From the NCBI RefSeq assembly GCF_000153105.1, contig NZ_CH672376.1:1002717-1066716 (forward strand): a stretch of DNA of 64,000 bases, given 5' to 3'. Shown piece after piece: positions 51,261 through 61,695 of the stretch. The position numbers and the translations under genes were made by a program. The stretch's first letter is position 1; every line of letters begins with the position of its first letter. The notes under the pieces were generated by a model. It was not told the origin of the DNA. It saw nothing but the letters and a program-made list of their open reading frames with translations, and ran no database searches. Origin of the DNA: Blastopirellula marina DSM 3645. Lineage in GTDB: Bacteria; Planctomycetota; Planctomycetia; Pirellulales; Pirellulaceae.

Positions 51261-54152
51261 CTATCTGGGGGAGCGGCGTACCGGGATAATGGTCGCTCGA
51301 TCCGACTCTTGGTCGCCATCGTCGGCGGCAACTTTCTTCGGCGGTACATCCGATTGCTGGCCTCCTAGCGAGGAATCGGCGGCGCGAATCCCTTTTGCGG
51401 GGGGGGCGTCTTTGTCAAAGTCGCTTAATAGGCCGGGGCGAATTCGTTTACGTGTCGCTTCCGGTTTTTGTTTGCGGCTCGATTCTTCTGTTTTCAAATT
51501 CCAGGTGATCGTCGAGAGAAACGCCGGCAGCACGATCAGCGACGTGAATAAGCAGCAGGTCACGCCGATAGTGAGTACGCGACCCAAGCTTTGCAGCCCT
51601 TGGTGATCGGCCAGCATCAGCGAGCCGAAACCGATCATGGTGGTTAGCGACGTGATGAGCACGGCCGCGGCGGTCGATGCCGAGATCCGATATCTCTTGC
51701 CTGCCTGGCAGCGAAAGTCGTGCAGCACATGCACGCCGTCGTCGATGCCGATTCCCAGGATCAACGGCAGCACGATCATATTGGCCGGGTTCAAAGGAAT
51801 ATCCATGAACCCTTGAATGCCGAACAACATCGCGCCGCCAAACCCAACCGGCGTGAGCGCCAGCAGCGAATGCCGCAAGCTGCGGAAGTCGAGAATCAGC
51901 ACGATCAACACCGCGAGCAGTGAATAAATCGCCGCGTGGACATAGCTCTTTTGCATTTGCCGCGAAGCGTAATAGGTCTGCAGCGGCTGGCCGGTGACTT
52001 GCGAATCGACCGACTGCACTTCGTGCACGAAGTTGGCCAGCGATTCCATATCCCAGATATCGCCGTTGGGATAGATCCGCAGCAAGTATTGGTTGTTTTT
52101 GCCGACGAACCGGGTCACGAGCGCTTCGGGAAAATCGTCCACATCCGGCGTCTCGGGGTCTGACACCGCGTAGAGCGAATGCATTCGCGTCAGCAACTCG
52201 CCGGCGGACCGTTGTTGCAACGAACGCATCAGCGCTTCGTAGTTCGCTTGCGGCATCGTTCTTAGCAGCTCTCGCGCCTGGCCGATCCGGCGGCGTGCTT
52301 GCAGCGCGGTCGCGTCGTCGCCTGGCAGCAGTTGTTGCGCTTGGGCCAAGATCTGCGCCAGTTGCGGCGCCGGCGGAATCGGCAGAGCCGGAGGATACTC
52401 GGGCAAGTTGGTCAACCGCGAGCGAATCCGTTCAATCTGTGACGTCCGTTGCTCGTCATCCGGCGGCAGCAACGAAGCGATCTCTTCGACATGATCGACG
52501 TTCGCGAGCTTCTCGAACGCCTCTTTCCGCGCGATCAGCTCTTGGCGACTGCCGGCGATGGACAATGCGAACCAAACGCTGCGATCGGTCTCTTCTAGCA
52601 GTTTCTTTTCCCACTCGACGCTCTCGAGTCCTTGCGCTTGCAAGTTGAGCAGGTTGTGGTCGTAGTAAAGCTTCGAAGCGCCGGTCGAGAGAAAGAGGCA
52701 CAACGCGAGCGACGCGATCAACGTCGCACGGGGCGCTTGCATCATCGGTGCGATCCAGCCGTCAATCCGCAGCGGATTCGGCAGGAGATAGCGATTGCGA
52801 TTGCGATCGGCCAAAACAATCATGGCCGGCAACAGCGTAAAGGCTCCGATCAGGCAGACGATAATGCCGCCGCCGGCGATCACGCCCAGTTCGGCGACGC
52901 CGGTAAATTCGGTCAGCGCGGCGGTGAAAAAAGCGATTGATGTCGTTGCGGCTCCGGTCACGATGCCGGGCCCGACGCGGCGCGACGTTTCGATCAGCGC
53001 TTCGCCGCTATCGCCGATTCGTTGGCGCAGTTGCAGATACTTGGCGACATAGTGAACGCCGAAGTCGATCCCCAGCCCGATCAAGATGACGCCGAACGAA
53101 ACGCTCAAAATATTCAGGTGGCCAATCGAGATCGTGACAAAGCCAAAGCTCCAGGCCAGACCGACGATCAGCGTGCCGACCGCCAGCAGCGGATGTCGCA
53201 AACCGCCAAAGCCGGCGATAAACAGCACCGCGACGCCGATCAAACTGAGCACGCTCGACAGGATCATGTCTTTTTGGCTCCCCTCCATCTCGTCATTTTC
53301 CATGACGGGCAAACCGGTCAGGCCAATTTGCACTTCGGGATGGCCTGCTTGCACATTGCGGATGATTCCGCGCAGACGACGAATCGCTTCGCCGCCTTGG
53401 GAGAAGCTCGATTCATTTTTGACCAGACGCAACAGGACGAACCCCATTCGTCCTTCGTTGGCGGTGAAATACTCGGAGTCGAGTTGGCTCATGACCGAAA
53501 GCGACTCGTGCGGCTCATCCCAAATGGACGTGTTCGATCCATCTTCGCGCAGCGCATGCAGCAGTCCGTCGGCCAGACGATTCATCTCGGCGGCGGCCGC
53601 TTGTTTCTGTTGGGGAGAATCGATCAGCAGTCGTTGATTGGCGCCCCAGAGAAGTCGATCAAAGGAGATCGCTTCCCACTGTCCGCTCAACACCGGCTGA
53701 AGCGCCGCGAGTTCGCCTTCCATTTCGGCGAGTTCATCCGGCGGCACATAATGCAGCCCTTTGGCGCGGACATTGGCCAGGCCTCGTTCGTGCAGCACGG
53801 CGTAGAACGATTCGCGATTCGCCGAGAGCCGGCTGTAGAGCGCTTCCAGCACCGGCGAGACGTTCTCTTTGGCGTTACCTTCGACGACGACCACGACATC
53901 GTCATCCGCGCCAAATTGTTCGAGATATTCGAGCCAGAGTTGGTTGTAGTTGCTATTGGGATTGATCAGATCGAGTCGGCTGGTGCGGAAGCCCAGCGAC
54001 TTGGCGGCGCCGATGACCGAAGCGACGGCGATCAACAGACCGATCACGATCACGGTCACCGGATTACGAACGACGACGCGCGTCAACTCGGCGAGCGGCA
54101 TCGCTAGCATCGAGCGGTCAGCGGCGGATTCGTCAGGCGATCCGGACGACAT
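51261..54152 (-). CDS. RND-superfamily (MMPL/HpnN-like) transporter
   Basis: The 963-residue protein has two repeats, each with one helix, a large periplasmic domain and a group of five or six helices. The second helix group lies around FIAGFGGLRHPLLAVGTLIVG and the GIGIDDGVHVLHDFR motif, and both groups have a Gly/Asp-rich helix typical of MMPL/HpnN-type RND proteins (LGIDFGVHYVAKY). HpnN moves hopanoids to the outer membrane in other bacteria; hopanoids are known in some planctomycetes. A soluble basic C-terminal tail follows residue 900. The cargo here is inferred only. Confidence 0.87.
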   Translation of the reverse strand: MSSGSPDESAADRSMLAMPLAELTRVVVRNPVTVIVIGLLIAVASVIGAAKSLGFRTSRLDLINPNSNYNQLWLEYLEQFGADDDVVVVVEGNAKENVSPVLEALYSRLSANRESFYAVLHERGLANVRAKGLHYVPPDELAEMEGELAALQPVLSGQWEAISFDRLLWGANQRLLIDSPQQKQAAAAEMNRLADGLLHALREDGSNTSIWDEPHESLSVMSQLDSEYFTANEGRMGFVLLRLVKNESSFSQGGEAIRRLRGIIRNVQAGHPEVQIGLTGLPVMENDEMEGSQKDMILSSVLSLIGVAVLFIAGFGGLRHPLLAVGTLIVGLAWSFGFVTISIGHLNILSVSFGVILIGLGIDFGVHYVAKYLQLRQRIGDSGEALIETSRRVGPGIVTGAATTSIAFFTAALTEFTGVAELGVIAGGGIIVCLIGAFTLLPAMIVLADRNRNRYLLPNPLRIDGWIAPMMQAPRATLIASLALCLFLSTGASKLYYDHNLLNLQAQGLESVEWEKKLLEETDRSVWFALSIAGSRQELIARKEAFEKLANVDHVEEIASLLPPDDEQRTSQIERIRSRLTNLPEYPPALPIPPAPQLAQILAQAQQLLPGDDATALQARRRIGQARELLRTMPQANYEALMRSLQQRSAGELLTRMHSLYAVSDPETPDVDDFPEALVTRFVGKNNQYLLRIYPNGDIWDMESLANFVHEVQSVDSQVTGQPLQTYYASRQMQKSYVHAAIYSLLAVLIVLILDFRSLRHSLLALTPVGFGGAMLFGIQGFMDIPLNPANMIVLPLILGIGIDDGVHVLHDFRCQAGKRYRISASTAAAVLITSLTTMIGFGSLMLADHQGLQSLGRVLTIGVTCCLFTSLIVLPAFLSTITWNLKTEESSRKQKPEATRKRIRPGLLSDFDKDAPPAKGIRAADSSLGGQQSDVPPKKVAADDGDQESDRATIIPVRRSPR

Positions 54153-54277
54153 GAACGAACTTTCAGGGCTACGTAGAGCAGGCGGAGAATCAGCGCTAAC
54201 GACGAGCGACAGCGGGGGATTCTAGTGAGACCACGACGTAGGGGAAAGAGCGAACTGCCGTAGGTGCTAGCGTCGGA

Positions 54278-54676
54278 TTACGATTTCAGCCCGAACCAGT
54301 TGCTGAGCGAAGGACTATTGAACGCTTCGATCGCCCCTTTTTCGTCCTTCTGGATGTCGAACACTTTGTTCAACTTCATTAATTGGAAGATCTCGTTGAT
54401 TTTGGGGCCGACTCCGCACAATTTCAGTTTGACCTTGGCCTCTTTGCACTTCTTCGACAGATGGATCAGTTTGCCGATCATCGCTGACGACATGTATTCG
54501 ACCCCGCGGAAATTAACGAGCAGCTTTTTGGCGGTAACCGCCTCTAAAACTAGGCGATCGAATTCGACGCCGATCCGTTCGATCGCCGCCTCGTCCAAGA
54601 TAGACGACTGCTGGAAGTCGGCGACGACGACTTCATTGTTGTCACGGACGCGCAAATAACTGTATTTGAAGCTCAT
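54278..54676 (-). CDS. STAS-domain anti-anti-sigma factor-like protein
   Basis: The ATG at 54676 has a GGAGG six bases upstream, giving 132 residues; longer starts lack one. The STAS fold is seen in VVVADFQQSSILDEAAIERIG, LLVNFRGVEYMSSAMIGKL with the phosphorylatable Ser, and the C-terminal LKLCGVGPKINEIF. Such proteins bind anti-sigma kinases of the SpoIIAB/RsbW type; no partner is seen nearby. Confidence 0.9.
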   Translation of the reverse strand: MSFKYSYLRVRDNNEVVVADFQQSSILDEAAIERIGVEFDRLVLEAVTAKKLLVNFRGVEYMSSAMIGKLIHLSKKCKEAKVKLKLCGVGPKINEIFQLMKLNKVFDIQKDEKGAIEAFNSPSLSNWFGLKS

Positions 54677-54917
54677 GTCTCGGTCCTCCGTGCTGGGACG
54701 CATCGGTGATAGCTGATCTTGATAGTGTCTTCGAGGGGATGTCCCGTGGATAGTGGAAATCGCCCTGATGTAGTTAAACATGGACCGAATCGGAGCCGTC
54801 TGCCAGCGAAATTATGGAAACGGGGCCCATAAGCGGCGGAGTCGATCGGCGGAAGGTAATCGGCAGCCCCTAAGAAGAGGGGCGGGTGGGATCTGATTGC
54901 AAAAACCTATACGCTCG

Positions 54918-54946
54918 TTGCAGAGTGTAATGTTTTTTTGTATATT
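54918..54946 (+). promoter_or_regulatory. Candidate sigma-70 promoter for the DUF1559 gene at 54990
   Basis: TTGCAG at 54918-54923 and TATATT at 54941-54946 are separated by 17 bp, in an unusually AT-rich patch. A GCCGGC...GCCGGC hairpin-forming pair lies between it and the start codon (about 54957-54979), which could affect translation. Experimental support is absent. Confidence 0.55.
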
Positions 54947-54989
54947 ATAAAATCCAGCCGGCGCTCTCTTGGGCCGGCGGTTGCTTGAA

Positions 54990-55979
<990 letters not shown>

Positions 55980-55994
55980 AAAGGGGCCGTCGCG

Positions 55995-56441
55995 ATGCAG
56001 ATTAAAAATCGAGCGTATGGGCTCGCCGGCTTTCTTGGGATCACGGTCATGATCGCCGGTTGTGGACGTAGTGATGGATTTCAGCGGACGATGGTCTCAG
56101 GAACCGTCACCTATCAGGGAGAGCCGATCTCGCGCGGAGCGATTTGGTTTGTGCCGACCGCGTCGGTCGGAAATCAGGCGCCTACCGGTTTCGCCATCAT
56201 TCAAGAGGGACGCTTCGCTACCGCCGCCGACAAGGCGCCGGTAGCTGGTCTCTACACGCTCAAGATCACTGGCTTTGACGGCGCCGAGCCAACGGCTGCT
56301 GAGAAAGAGGAGCTGCTGGGGGGCGAGTTTTTAGGGCATCCGCTCTTTCCCGAGTTTATCCAAGAGCACGAGATCGCCGGCGACGCAATGTCGCTCGAGA
56401 TCGATGTGCCGAAAGCAGTTGCGAAGAGGTCTCGGCGCTAA
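55995..56441 (+). CDS. Small lipoprotein with carboxypeptidase-regulatory-like fold, partner of DUF1559 protein
   Basis: The 148-residue lipoprotein (lipobox MIAGC) has a Ser/Thr-rich strand region TVTYQGEPISRGAIWFVPT, typical of transthyretin-like or carboxypeptidase-regulatory-like domains. It then has PVAGLYTLKITG and a charged C-terminus. Small lipoproteins of this kind often accompany DUF1559 genes in Planctomycetes. It should sit on the periplasmic face of a membrane. No reaction is known. Confidence 0.82.
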   Translation: MQIKNRAYGLAGFLGITVMIAGCGRSDGFQRTMVSGTVTYQGEPISRGAIWFVPTASVGNQAPTGFAIIQEGRFATAADKAPVAGLYTLKITGFDGAEPTAAEKEELLGGEFLGHPLFPEFIQEHEIAGDAMSLEIDVPKAVAKRSRR

Positions 56442-56757
56442 CGAAACTCTTGGCCGGAACAGTGCTCGGCTGGCCGTCTAACGTTGACCAGTCGAACGCG
56501 GTGGGACGACTCTCAAGGTTGGGTTCCCCCGCGGAACGATCTTGAGAGGTTGAAACGAAGATTTGCGGCGGACACTTTCACAACGCCCCGTGCGGGCCAA
56601 GCACAGCACCTGCGGGAAATGGGCCTTACTTTCGCCTCGTAATCTGCGGGATGGAGTTGTTGCCCTGGGCTTGGCGAGATGGTGACGGATCTCGCCAGAC
56701 TGCCGGCCCATCAAGCGTTCTACCGGCGGCTGCCCCCTTTGGTAATGACGCGCGGTG
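56442..56757. other. Convergent intergenic region with two hairpins
   Basis: The 316-bp stretch lies between the ends of the two convergent lipoprotein genes. A hairpin at 56510-56548 pairs CTCTCAAG with CTTGAGAG and has an inner GTTCC/GGAAC stem. A perfect 8-bp hairpin GGCGAGAT/ATCTCGCC with an 8-base loop lies at 56673-56696. Neither has a T-run, so they are not ordinary terminators. I see no gene in the interval. Confidence 0.6.
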
Positions 56758-57198
56758 CTATTGGATGTCGGCGACCTCGAAGGTGAGCTCATTTTCGCCT
56801 GCGAGTACGCTGACCGTTTCTGGCCAATTCCATGTTTGCGGACCTGCTCGCTTCATGGGTCGGGCCAGCGCGCGATAATTGGGAGCCGAGGCAGACTCTC
56901 TTTGGGGAGCAGAGCCGGAAGTGGAAATTTTGACACGGTGTTCTCCGACTACGGCGCCTTGGATGTCGTCGGAGTAGGTGAGTTCGAAGCGCCCTTGCTC
57001 ATCGGTCGATCCGTACGAAACGCGTCCTTCGACTTGGGGGAAAAAGGCGACTTCCGCATTTGCAATCGGCTGCCCTGAGTCCAAGACGACGCCGACCACG
57101 TGTCCCGTCGGGGGACCGCCGCCGCCAAAACAGCCAGGCAGGAAAAAGCACAGGACCGCGGCGGAGAGGATTTCGAAAGACTTGCTGGATGATTTCAT
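56758..57198 (-). CDS. Small lipoprotein with carboxypeptidase-regulatory-like domain, mirror partner of DUF1559 gene
   Basis: I take the ATG at 57198 (146 residues; a TTG 30 bp upstream is possible). After the signal (MKSSSKSFEILSAAVLCFFL) and lipobox LPGC come a Gly-rich linker and a beta-sandwich with VVGVVLDSGQPIANAEVAFFP, RFELTYSD and VVGEHRVKIS. This is the carboxypeptidase-regulatory-like fold found beside DUF1559 genes. It is downstream of the DUF1559 gene at 57314 and convergent with the corresponding pair to the left. Confidence 0.83.
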   Translation of the reverse strand: MKSSSKSFEILSAAVLCFFLPGCFGGGGPPTGHVVGVVLDSGQPIANAEVAFFPQVEGRVSYGSTDEQGRFELTYSDDIQGAVVGEHRVKISTSGSAPQRESASAPNYRALARPMKRAGPQTWNWPETVSVLAGENELTFEVADIQ

Positions 57199-57313
57199 TT
57201 TTATGGAGACCGTTGAGGGAAGCGTCAAATGCGGCTTCGCCGGACGACAAGTTAATCCGGCGAAGCAGGAAGGAGATTCCAGCGAAGATGTTATTGAACC
57301 GGCGCCGCAAGCA

Positions 57314-58384
57314 TTATTCGCTGATCACGCTTCCATCGGCGCGATCCATGAAAGCCGTGTAAGCTTCAAAGCGAACCGTTTCGGAAATGAAGCGAACCGA
57401 TCCATCCGCCATCGCGAACTGAGCGCCGCCGGGATGTGCGGAACGAAACGCGGTGTTGTTCCAACTGGCGAAATGCTCCCACCAACTCCCCTGCGCTTGC
57501 CAGGCTGTGCCTGAATAGTTGATCGGAAATCGCGTCACGACATGGTTGGCGATGCGGTTGCTGGCGGTGCCGCTGGCACAGGACCAAAGGCCGCCTTGGG
57601 CGCTAGAGGTGCGAGAGTCTTGTTCCCCCGTCGTATTGGCCTGATGAAAGTTGGATTGTTCACCCAGCATAATTGTGTTGGACAAACCGTCGATGATCGA
57701 TTTGAACGAGGGGATGCTGTTGTCAAAAGATTGGCCAGTCGGAGGATCGCGCAGTGCGAGCGAGATCACCCCGTTGTCGCAGTGCCATCCGCCATACCCG
57801 CCAAACTGGTGCGGGTGATCGCTCAGCGTCCCGCCCAGATAGGCTGTGCCGCCGTTGCCTGCATAGTCCGAAATTTGCACTTCGACTTCCTCGGGCGCAC
57901 CTAGTGCCTGGGTGGGGCCGTTGGTCGGGTAGCTGTGGACGGTAGGAAGCGGGCTCGAAGGGCAATTGAAAACCGAGGCGCGTAACGTGGATGCGACTTG
58001 CCAATGTTTGGCCGGAGCGCCCCAGTCGGCGTCGACTAAGTCAAACGACGAATTGACCATCGGAGCGGCGTCATAGGCGGCGCTCAATTCAAGGCCCGGC
58101 ATGATGCGGACCATCCATGACGCTTTCCGAGCCCAGCCTTCCGGCGTACTGCCTTCACCAAATCCGGCGGGAGGCAATGACTGATTCGTATCGTGGTAAA
58201 TGTGCGCGGCCAAGGCCATCTGCTTCAGGTTATTGCTGCAACTCATGCGACGAGCCGCTTCGCGCGCTTGTTGGACAGCCGGCAACAGCAACGCGATCAG
58301 GACGCCGATGATCGCGATCACCACCAACAGTTCGACCAGTGTAAAACCGCGATTTCGCGATCGAGAAGTAGCGATGTGTGGCAT
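57314..58384 (-). CDS. DUF1559 pseudopilin-like protein
   Basis: The ATG at 58384 (MPHIATSRSRNRGFTLVEL) gives 356 residues. The prepilin-like helix is almost identical to that of the copy at 54990, followed by PAVQQAREAARRMSCSNN and a divergent exported domain. The C-terminus has H-x9-DG (HPGGAQFAMADGSV). The conserved N-terminal helix suggests processing by a prepilin peptidase. The function of this large family is unknown. It is followed on the same strand by the small lipoprotein gene. Confidence 0.93.
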   Translation of the reverse strand: MPHIATSRSRNRGFTLVELLVVIAIIGVLIALLLPAVQQAREAARRMSCSNNLKQMALAAHIYHDTNQSLPPAGFGEGSTPEGWARKASWMVRIMPGLELSAAYDAAPMVNSSFDLVDADWGAPAKHWQVASTLRASVFNCPSSPLPTVHSYPTNGPTQALGAPEEVEVQISDYAGNGGTAYLGGTLSDHPHQFGGYGGWHCDNGVISLALRDPPTGQSFDNSIPSFKSIIDGLSNTIMLGEQSNFHQANTTGEQDSRTSSAQGGLWSCASGTASNRIANHVVTRFPINYSGTAWQAQGSWWEHFASWNNTAFRSAHPGGAQFAMADGSVRFISETVRFEAYTAFMDRADGSVISE

Positions 58385-58804
58385 AGAGAATTTCCAATCG
58401 ATGGATAAAAAATGTGATGAAATGGCGAAAGTGCAATCTTCTGGCCGCTTCGGAGGCGGCCGTGGAAACAGGCAAAGCGTCCTGCCCACTCATCGCATAG
58501 CAAGCTGCGTTCCAACCCGGATTGATTGATGAATCATTGCCAAGAAAAGGAGAAATCGCCGTAAACCCGGGACATCGGCGACAAGCTTGGCAACTGATAG
58601 GCGTTGGACGGAGAAGGGGGGGCTGCCATTGTCTTGCGCAGGAGGGCGCATTGCCGAGATGTTGTGCACAAAAAACGCGCAAGGCAGGAGTGAGGTTTAG
58701 GAAGTTGTCCCCTCTACTCTGGCGATCTACTCAACCCGCCTTTGGTGCTGGATCGTGTCGATTTCCGCCGCCCTCGCTCCCCCGATGTCCACACGATCGG
58801 GCGT
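58385..58804. other. Intergenic region without a recognised gene
   Basis: Together with the following terminator this makes about 485 bp between the DUF1559 start and the end of the chemoreceptor gene. I see no plausible gene or RNA. The upstream promoter of the DUF1559 gene should lie in its left part. Confidence 0.45.
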
Positions 58805-58835
58805 AAAAAGAGCGGCGCCGACTTTGACTCGGCGC
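58805..58835 (-). terminator. Intrinsic terminator after the 58871 chemoreceptor gene
   Basis: On the minus strand a 7-bp stem GCGCCGA / TCGGCGC with a 7-base loop is followed, after CGCTC, by five T. It lies 35 bp after the stop. Confidence 0.75.
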
Positions 58836-58870
58836 TGTTCGAAGTCTCTCACAGCTGTTTTCGCCAGCGA

Positions 58871-60229
58871 CTACAATTGCTGAAGTTGGCCGCTGAGTTG
58901 AACGAGATCCCCGGCCGTTGTTTTCATGCCGGAGATAATGGTCGCTTGTTCTTCGATCGCCGCCGCGACCGCGGTGCTGTTCTGACTCACTTCGGCGACG
59001 CTGCCTGAGATCTCGCGCGTGGCGGAGACGACCGACTCGATGTTCGCGCGAATGCCGCTGACACGTTCGGCGATGGTATGGGTCGCTTTCGCCGTTTCGC
59101 TCGCCAGAGATTTCACTTCACTGGCGACCACGGCAAAGCTGCGTCCGGCGTCCCCGGCACGAGCCGCTTCAATCGTCGCATTGAGGGCCAAGAGGTTCGT
59201 TTGGTCCGCCAACTCGCGGATCAGATCGATCACTTCTTCAATCTGCCCGCTGCTATCGGTCAGTTGTTGGATGGAATCATCGGTAGCGACCACTTGTTGT
59301 TCGGCGCTTGCGGCCAGGCTGGCGGTTCGGCTGACGTTGACGCTGACTTCGCGCATCGCGGCCGCCATGTCGTTGACGTTGCTGGCGACCGTTTGGCCCA
59401 CTTGCCCCAGTTGGCCCGCCTGGGATCGCAGCGCCTCTTCTTGGGTGACAATATTCCAGCTGGCCATGGTTCCGATATAGTTTTGCGAGTCGTCGTAGAT
59501 AGGGTGAACCATCAGGTCGATCATCTCGGGGCCCAGCGGGAATTTGGCCTTCACCGGCAGGTTGTTGGGGTTGGCCAACAGTTGCCGTTGATGCTGCGGA
59601 TTTTTATGGAACTGATCAATATTGGCCCCCAGAATTCGATCGACCGGAATCGGCAGCAAGTGTCCCACTGTTTCGAGCGTGGCCCGCGAAGAGTGATTGA
59701 TATATCGAATGACCAGGTCGCGATCGGCGAACATGATATTGATCGGCAGGTTTTCGAGCATGTTCATCGCTCTCGCTCCTTCCTGCTGAGAGAGCGCCTT
59801 TTGCGTGATATCCGTCGCAATCTTGACGACTTTGGTTGGCCGTCCTGCGGCGTCCAAGATGGGATTGTACGAAGCTTGGAGGTAGACTTCGCGGCCTCCT
59901 TTGCCGATTCGTTTGAATTGATCGGAGTGCGATTCGCCGCGACGCAGCTGCTCCCAAAATTGGGAATATTCGCGCGAGGCCGCGTCCTGCGGTTCGACGA
60001 AAATTCGATGATGCTTTCCCACGATTTCATCTCGCGAATAGCCCATCGTTTGCAAGGAATTATCGTTGGCTGAAAGGATTGTGCCGTCGAGCGAAAAGTG
60101 GATGATGGCGCTGGATCGATCCAGTGCAGCGGCCAGTCCTTGAAGCTCATCACGCTCGCGGTCGGATTCTGTTCGTTCTGGTGCTGATCCCTTCGAGGTG
60201 AACCAACGTGACGCAATCATTCCGAGCAT
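58871..60229 (-). CDS. Soluble methyl-accepting chemotaxis protein with PAS domains
   Basis: The 452-residue protein (GAGGG five bases ahead of the ATG) has a PAS domain at about residues 37-145 of the same type as the triplicated one in the receptor at 18817 ([30 protein letters not shown]). A second, different PAS-like domain follows around 160-265 ([16 protein letters not shown]). The C-terminal signalling domain has [20 protein letters not shown]. No membrane helix. It lacks cheA or cheW neighbours. Confidence 0.93.
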   Translation of the reverse strand: MLGMIASRWFTSKGSAPERTESDRERDELQGLAAALDRSSAIIHFSLDGTILSANDNSLQTMGYSRDEIVGKHHRIFVEPQDAASREYSQFWEQLRRGESHSDQFKRIGKGGREVYLQASYNPILDAAGRPTKVVKIATDITQKALSQQEGARAMNMLENLPINIMFADRDLVIRYINHSSRATLETVGHLLPIPVDRILGANIDQFHKNPQHQRQLLANPNNLPVKAKFPLGPEMIDLMVHPIYDDSQNYIGTMASWNIVTQEEALRSQAGQLGQVGQTVASNVNDMAAAMREVSVNVSRTASLAASAEQQVVATDDSIQQLTDSSGQIEEVIDLIRELADQTNLLALNATIEAARAGDAGRSFAVVASEVKSLASETAKATHTIAERVSGIRANIESVVSATREISGSVAEVSQNSTAVAAAIEEQATIISGMKTTAGDLVQLSGQLQQL

Positions 60230-60451
60230 TTTTCCCTCTTTTCACGATTCCAACGCTGCAAAGTCGCGATCCGTATCGGCCGTATGTTTCACACGTGACA
60301 GACCGCACAGAGATATATGGAACATGAAATCGCAGGAGGAGCGGCAAGACGCTTGAATCAGGAAGGAAATGCCATAAGTTGCCTCTGTTTTGGCTGCGAT
60401 TGGGGGGGCTGGTCCCCGTTAGTGCTAGGGCATTGGTAGCGGTGATGACGA

Positions 60452-61600
60452 TTACATCGCCGCGTCGTAGAGCGACTTCAGCGACGCCGCGTCGACTTCG
60501 CGGGGATTGAAGGTCCCGGTCCATTGTTTGGCGGCGTCGACGCCCAGTTGCGTCGTGCTGTCGGGATCCACGCCCAGCGAAGTCAGGTCGGTCGCCAGGT
60601 CGGCTTGCGAAACGAGTTGGGTGACAAAGTCGGCCAGCGCTGCGGGATGGTCGCCGCTGGGGAAGCCTTCGATCGGCACGTCGACTTGCAACAGTTCACG
60701 ATACCAATCGCCGACCAGTTGACTGTTGTAGCGAATCACGTGCGGCAGCATCACCGCGACCGCTTGACCGTGCACGACGCCAAACATCGAGGTCAGCGGG
60801 TTAGCCAACGCATGCGCGGCGCCGAGCATCGAGTTTTCAATCGCCAGTCCGGCGAAGCAAGCGCCTAATTGCATCCCGCCGCGCGCTTCCAGGTTGGTTG
60901 GATCTTTCAGCACTTGCGCATAGTTGCTGGCCAGCATTCGCCAAGCGCCGCGACTGAACGCCAGACTGCAACTGTTACGACGCCGCGTGACGAAGGTTTC
61001 GAGGGCGTGAGCGATCGCATCGATGCCGGTCAGTGCGGTGACGCGTTGCGGCTGGGTGACGGTCAGCTCTGGATCGAGCAGCGCAATCTTGCAGCTGGCT
61101 TTGGGATCGCCGCACGCCATTTTCACATGGGTCTCGGCGTCAGAGATCAGCGCGAAGGATTGCGTTTCGCTGCCGGTTCCAGCGGTCGTCGGTACGGCGA
61201 TCATCGGCAGCATTTCGCGGGTCGCTTTACCGACGCCCCAGTAGTCTTGCATCTGCCCTCCATTGGACAGCAGAAAGTTGATCCCTTTAGCGCAGTCCAT
61301 CGCACTGCCGCCGCCGAGACCGACAATTAACTGGGCGCCGGTCTCCTTCGCCATGGCGACGCCGGCGTCGACGTTGGCGGTCGTCGGGTTCTCTTGCACG
61401 CCGTCAAACAGCACGGTTTCGAGACCGGCGGCGGTGAGCGAGTCGATCCCTGTTTGGCTGTGGCCAGCTTTGACGACGCCGGGGTCGCTGACGACCAAGA
61501 CGCGCTTCGCCCCTTGCTCAACGGCCAAAACGCCCAGTTGGGCGACCACGCCGGGGCCAAAGACGATCCGCGTGCGCGGTTGAAAATCAAACGGGATCAT
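60452..61600 (-). CDS. Iron-containing alcohol dehydrogenase
   Basis: The 382-residue protein belongs to the group III alcohol dehydrogenases: nucleotide loop GLGGGSAMDCAKG, metal ligands Asp and His in GIDAIAHALETF, and two further His in HALANPLTSMFGVVHGQAVAVMLPH. It interconverts a primary alcohol and an aldehyde with NAD(P). The aldehyde dehydrogenase gene lies 95 bp upstream on the same strand, so the two may detoxify or use one aldehyde; the substrate is unknown. Confidence 0.94.
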   Translation of the reverse strand: MIPFDFQPRTRIVFGPGVVAQLGVLAVEQGAKRVLVVSDPGVVKAGHSQTGIDSLTAAGLETVLFDGVQENPTTANVDAGVAMAKETGAQLIVGLGGGSAMDCAKGINFLLSNGGQMQDYWGVGKATREMLPMIAVPTTAGTGSETQSFALISDAETHVKMACGDPKASCKIALLDPELTVTQPQRVTALTGIDAIAHALETFVTRRRNSCSLAFSRGAWRMLASNYAQVLKDPTNLEARGGMQLGACFAGLAIENSMLGAAHALANPLTSMFGVVHGQAVAVMLPHVIRYNSQLVGDWYRELLQVDVPIEGFPSGDHPAALADFVTQLVSQADLATDLTSLGVDPDSTTQLGVDAAKQWTGTFNPREVDAASLKSLYDAAM

Positions 61601-61695
61601 GCAAGCCTCTTCCGTTTCAGCGATACTCGATTTAGCCGCGTCTCCCTACGAAATCGCCCGCGGTCAATGACGGCGGGCGACGCAAATCTATTCGC

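Noticed and set aside
53022..54107. Plus-strand open frame of 361 codons opposite the HpnN-like gene
   Set aside because: Very polar Asp/Gln/His-rich composition typical of an antisense frame; the opposite strand encodes clear transporter helices.
59078..60073. Plus-strand open frame of 331 codons opposite the second chemoreceptor
   Set aside because: Antisense shadow of the signalling and PAS domains.
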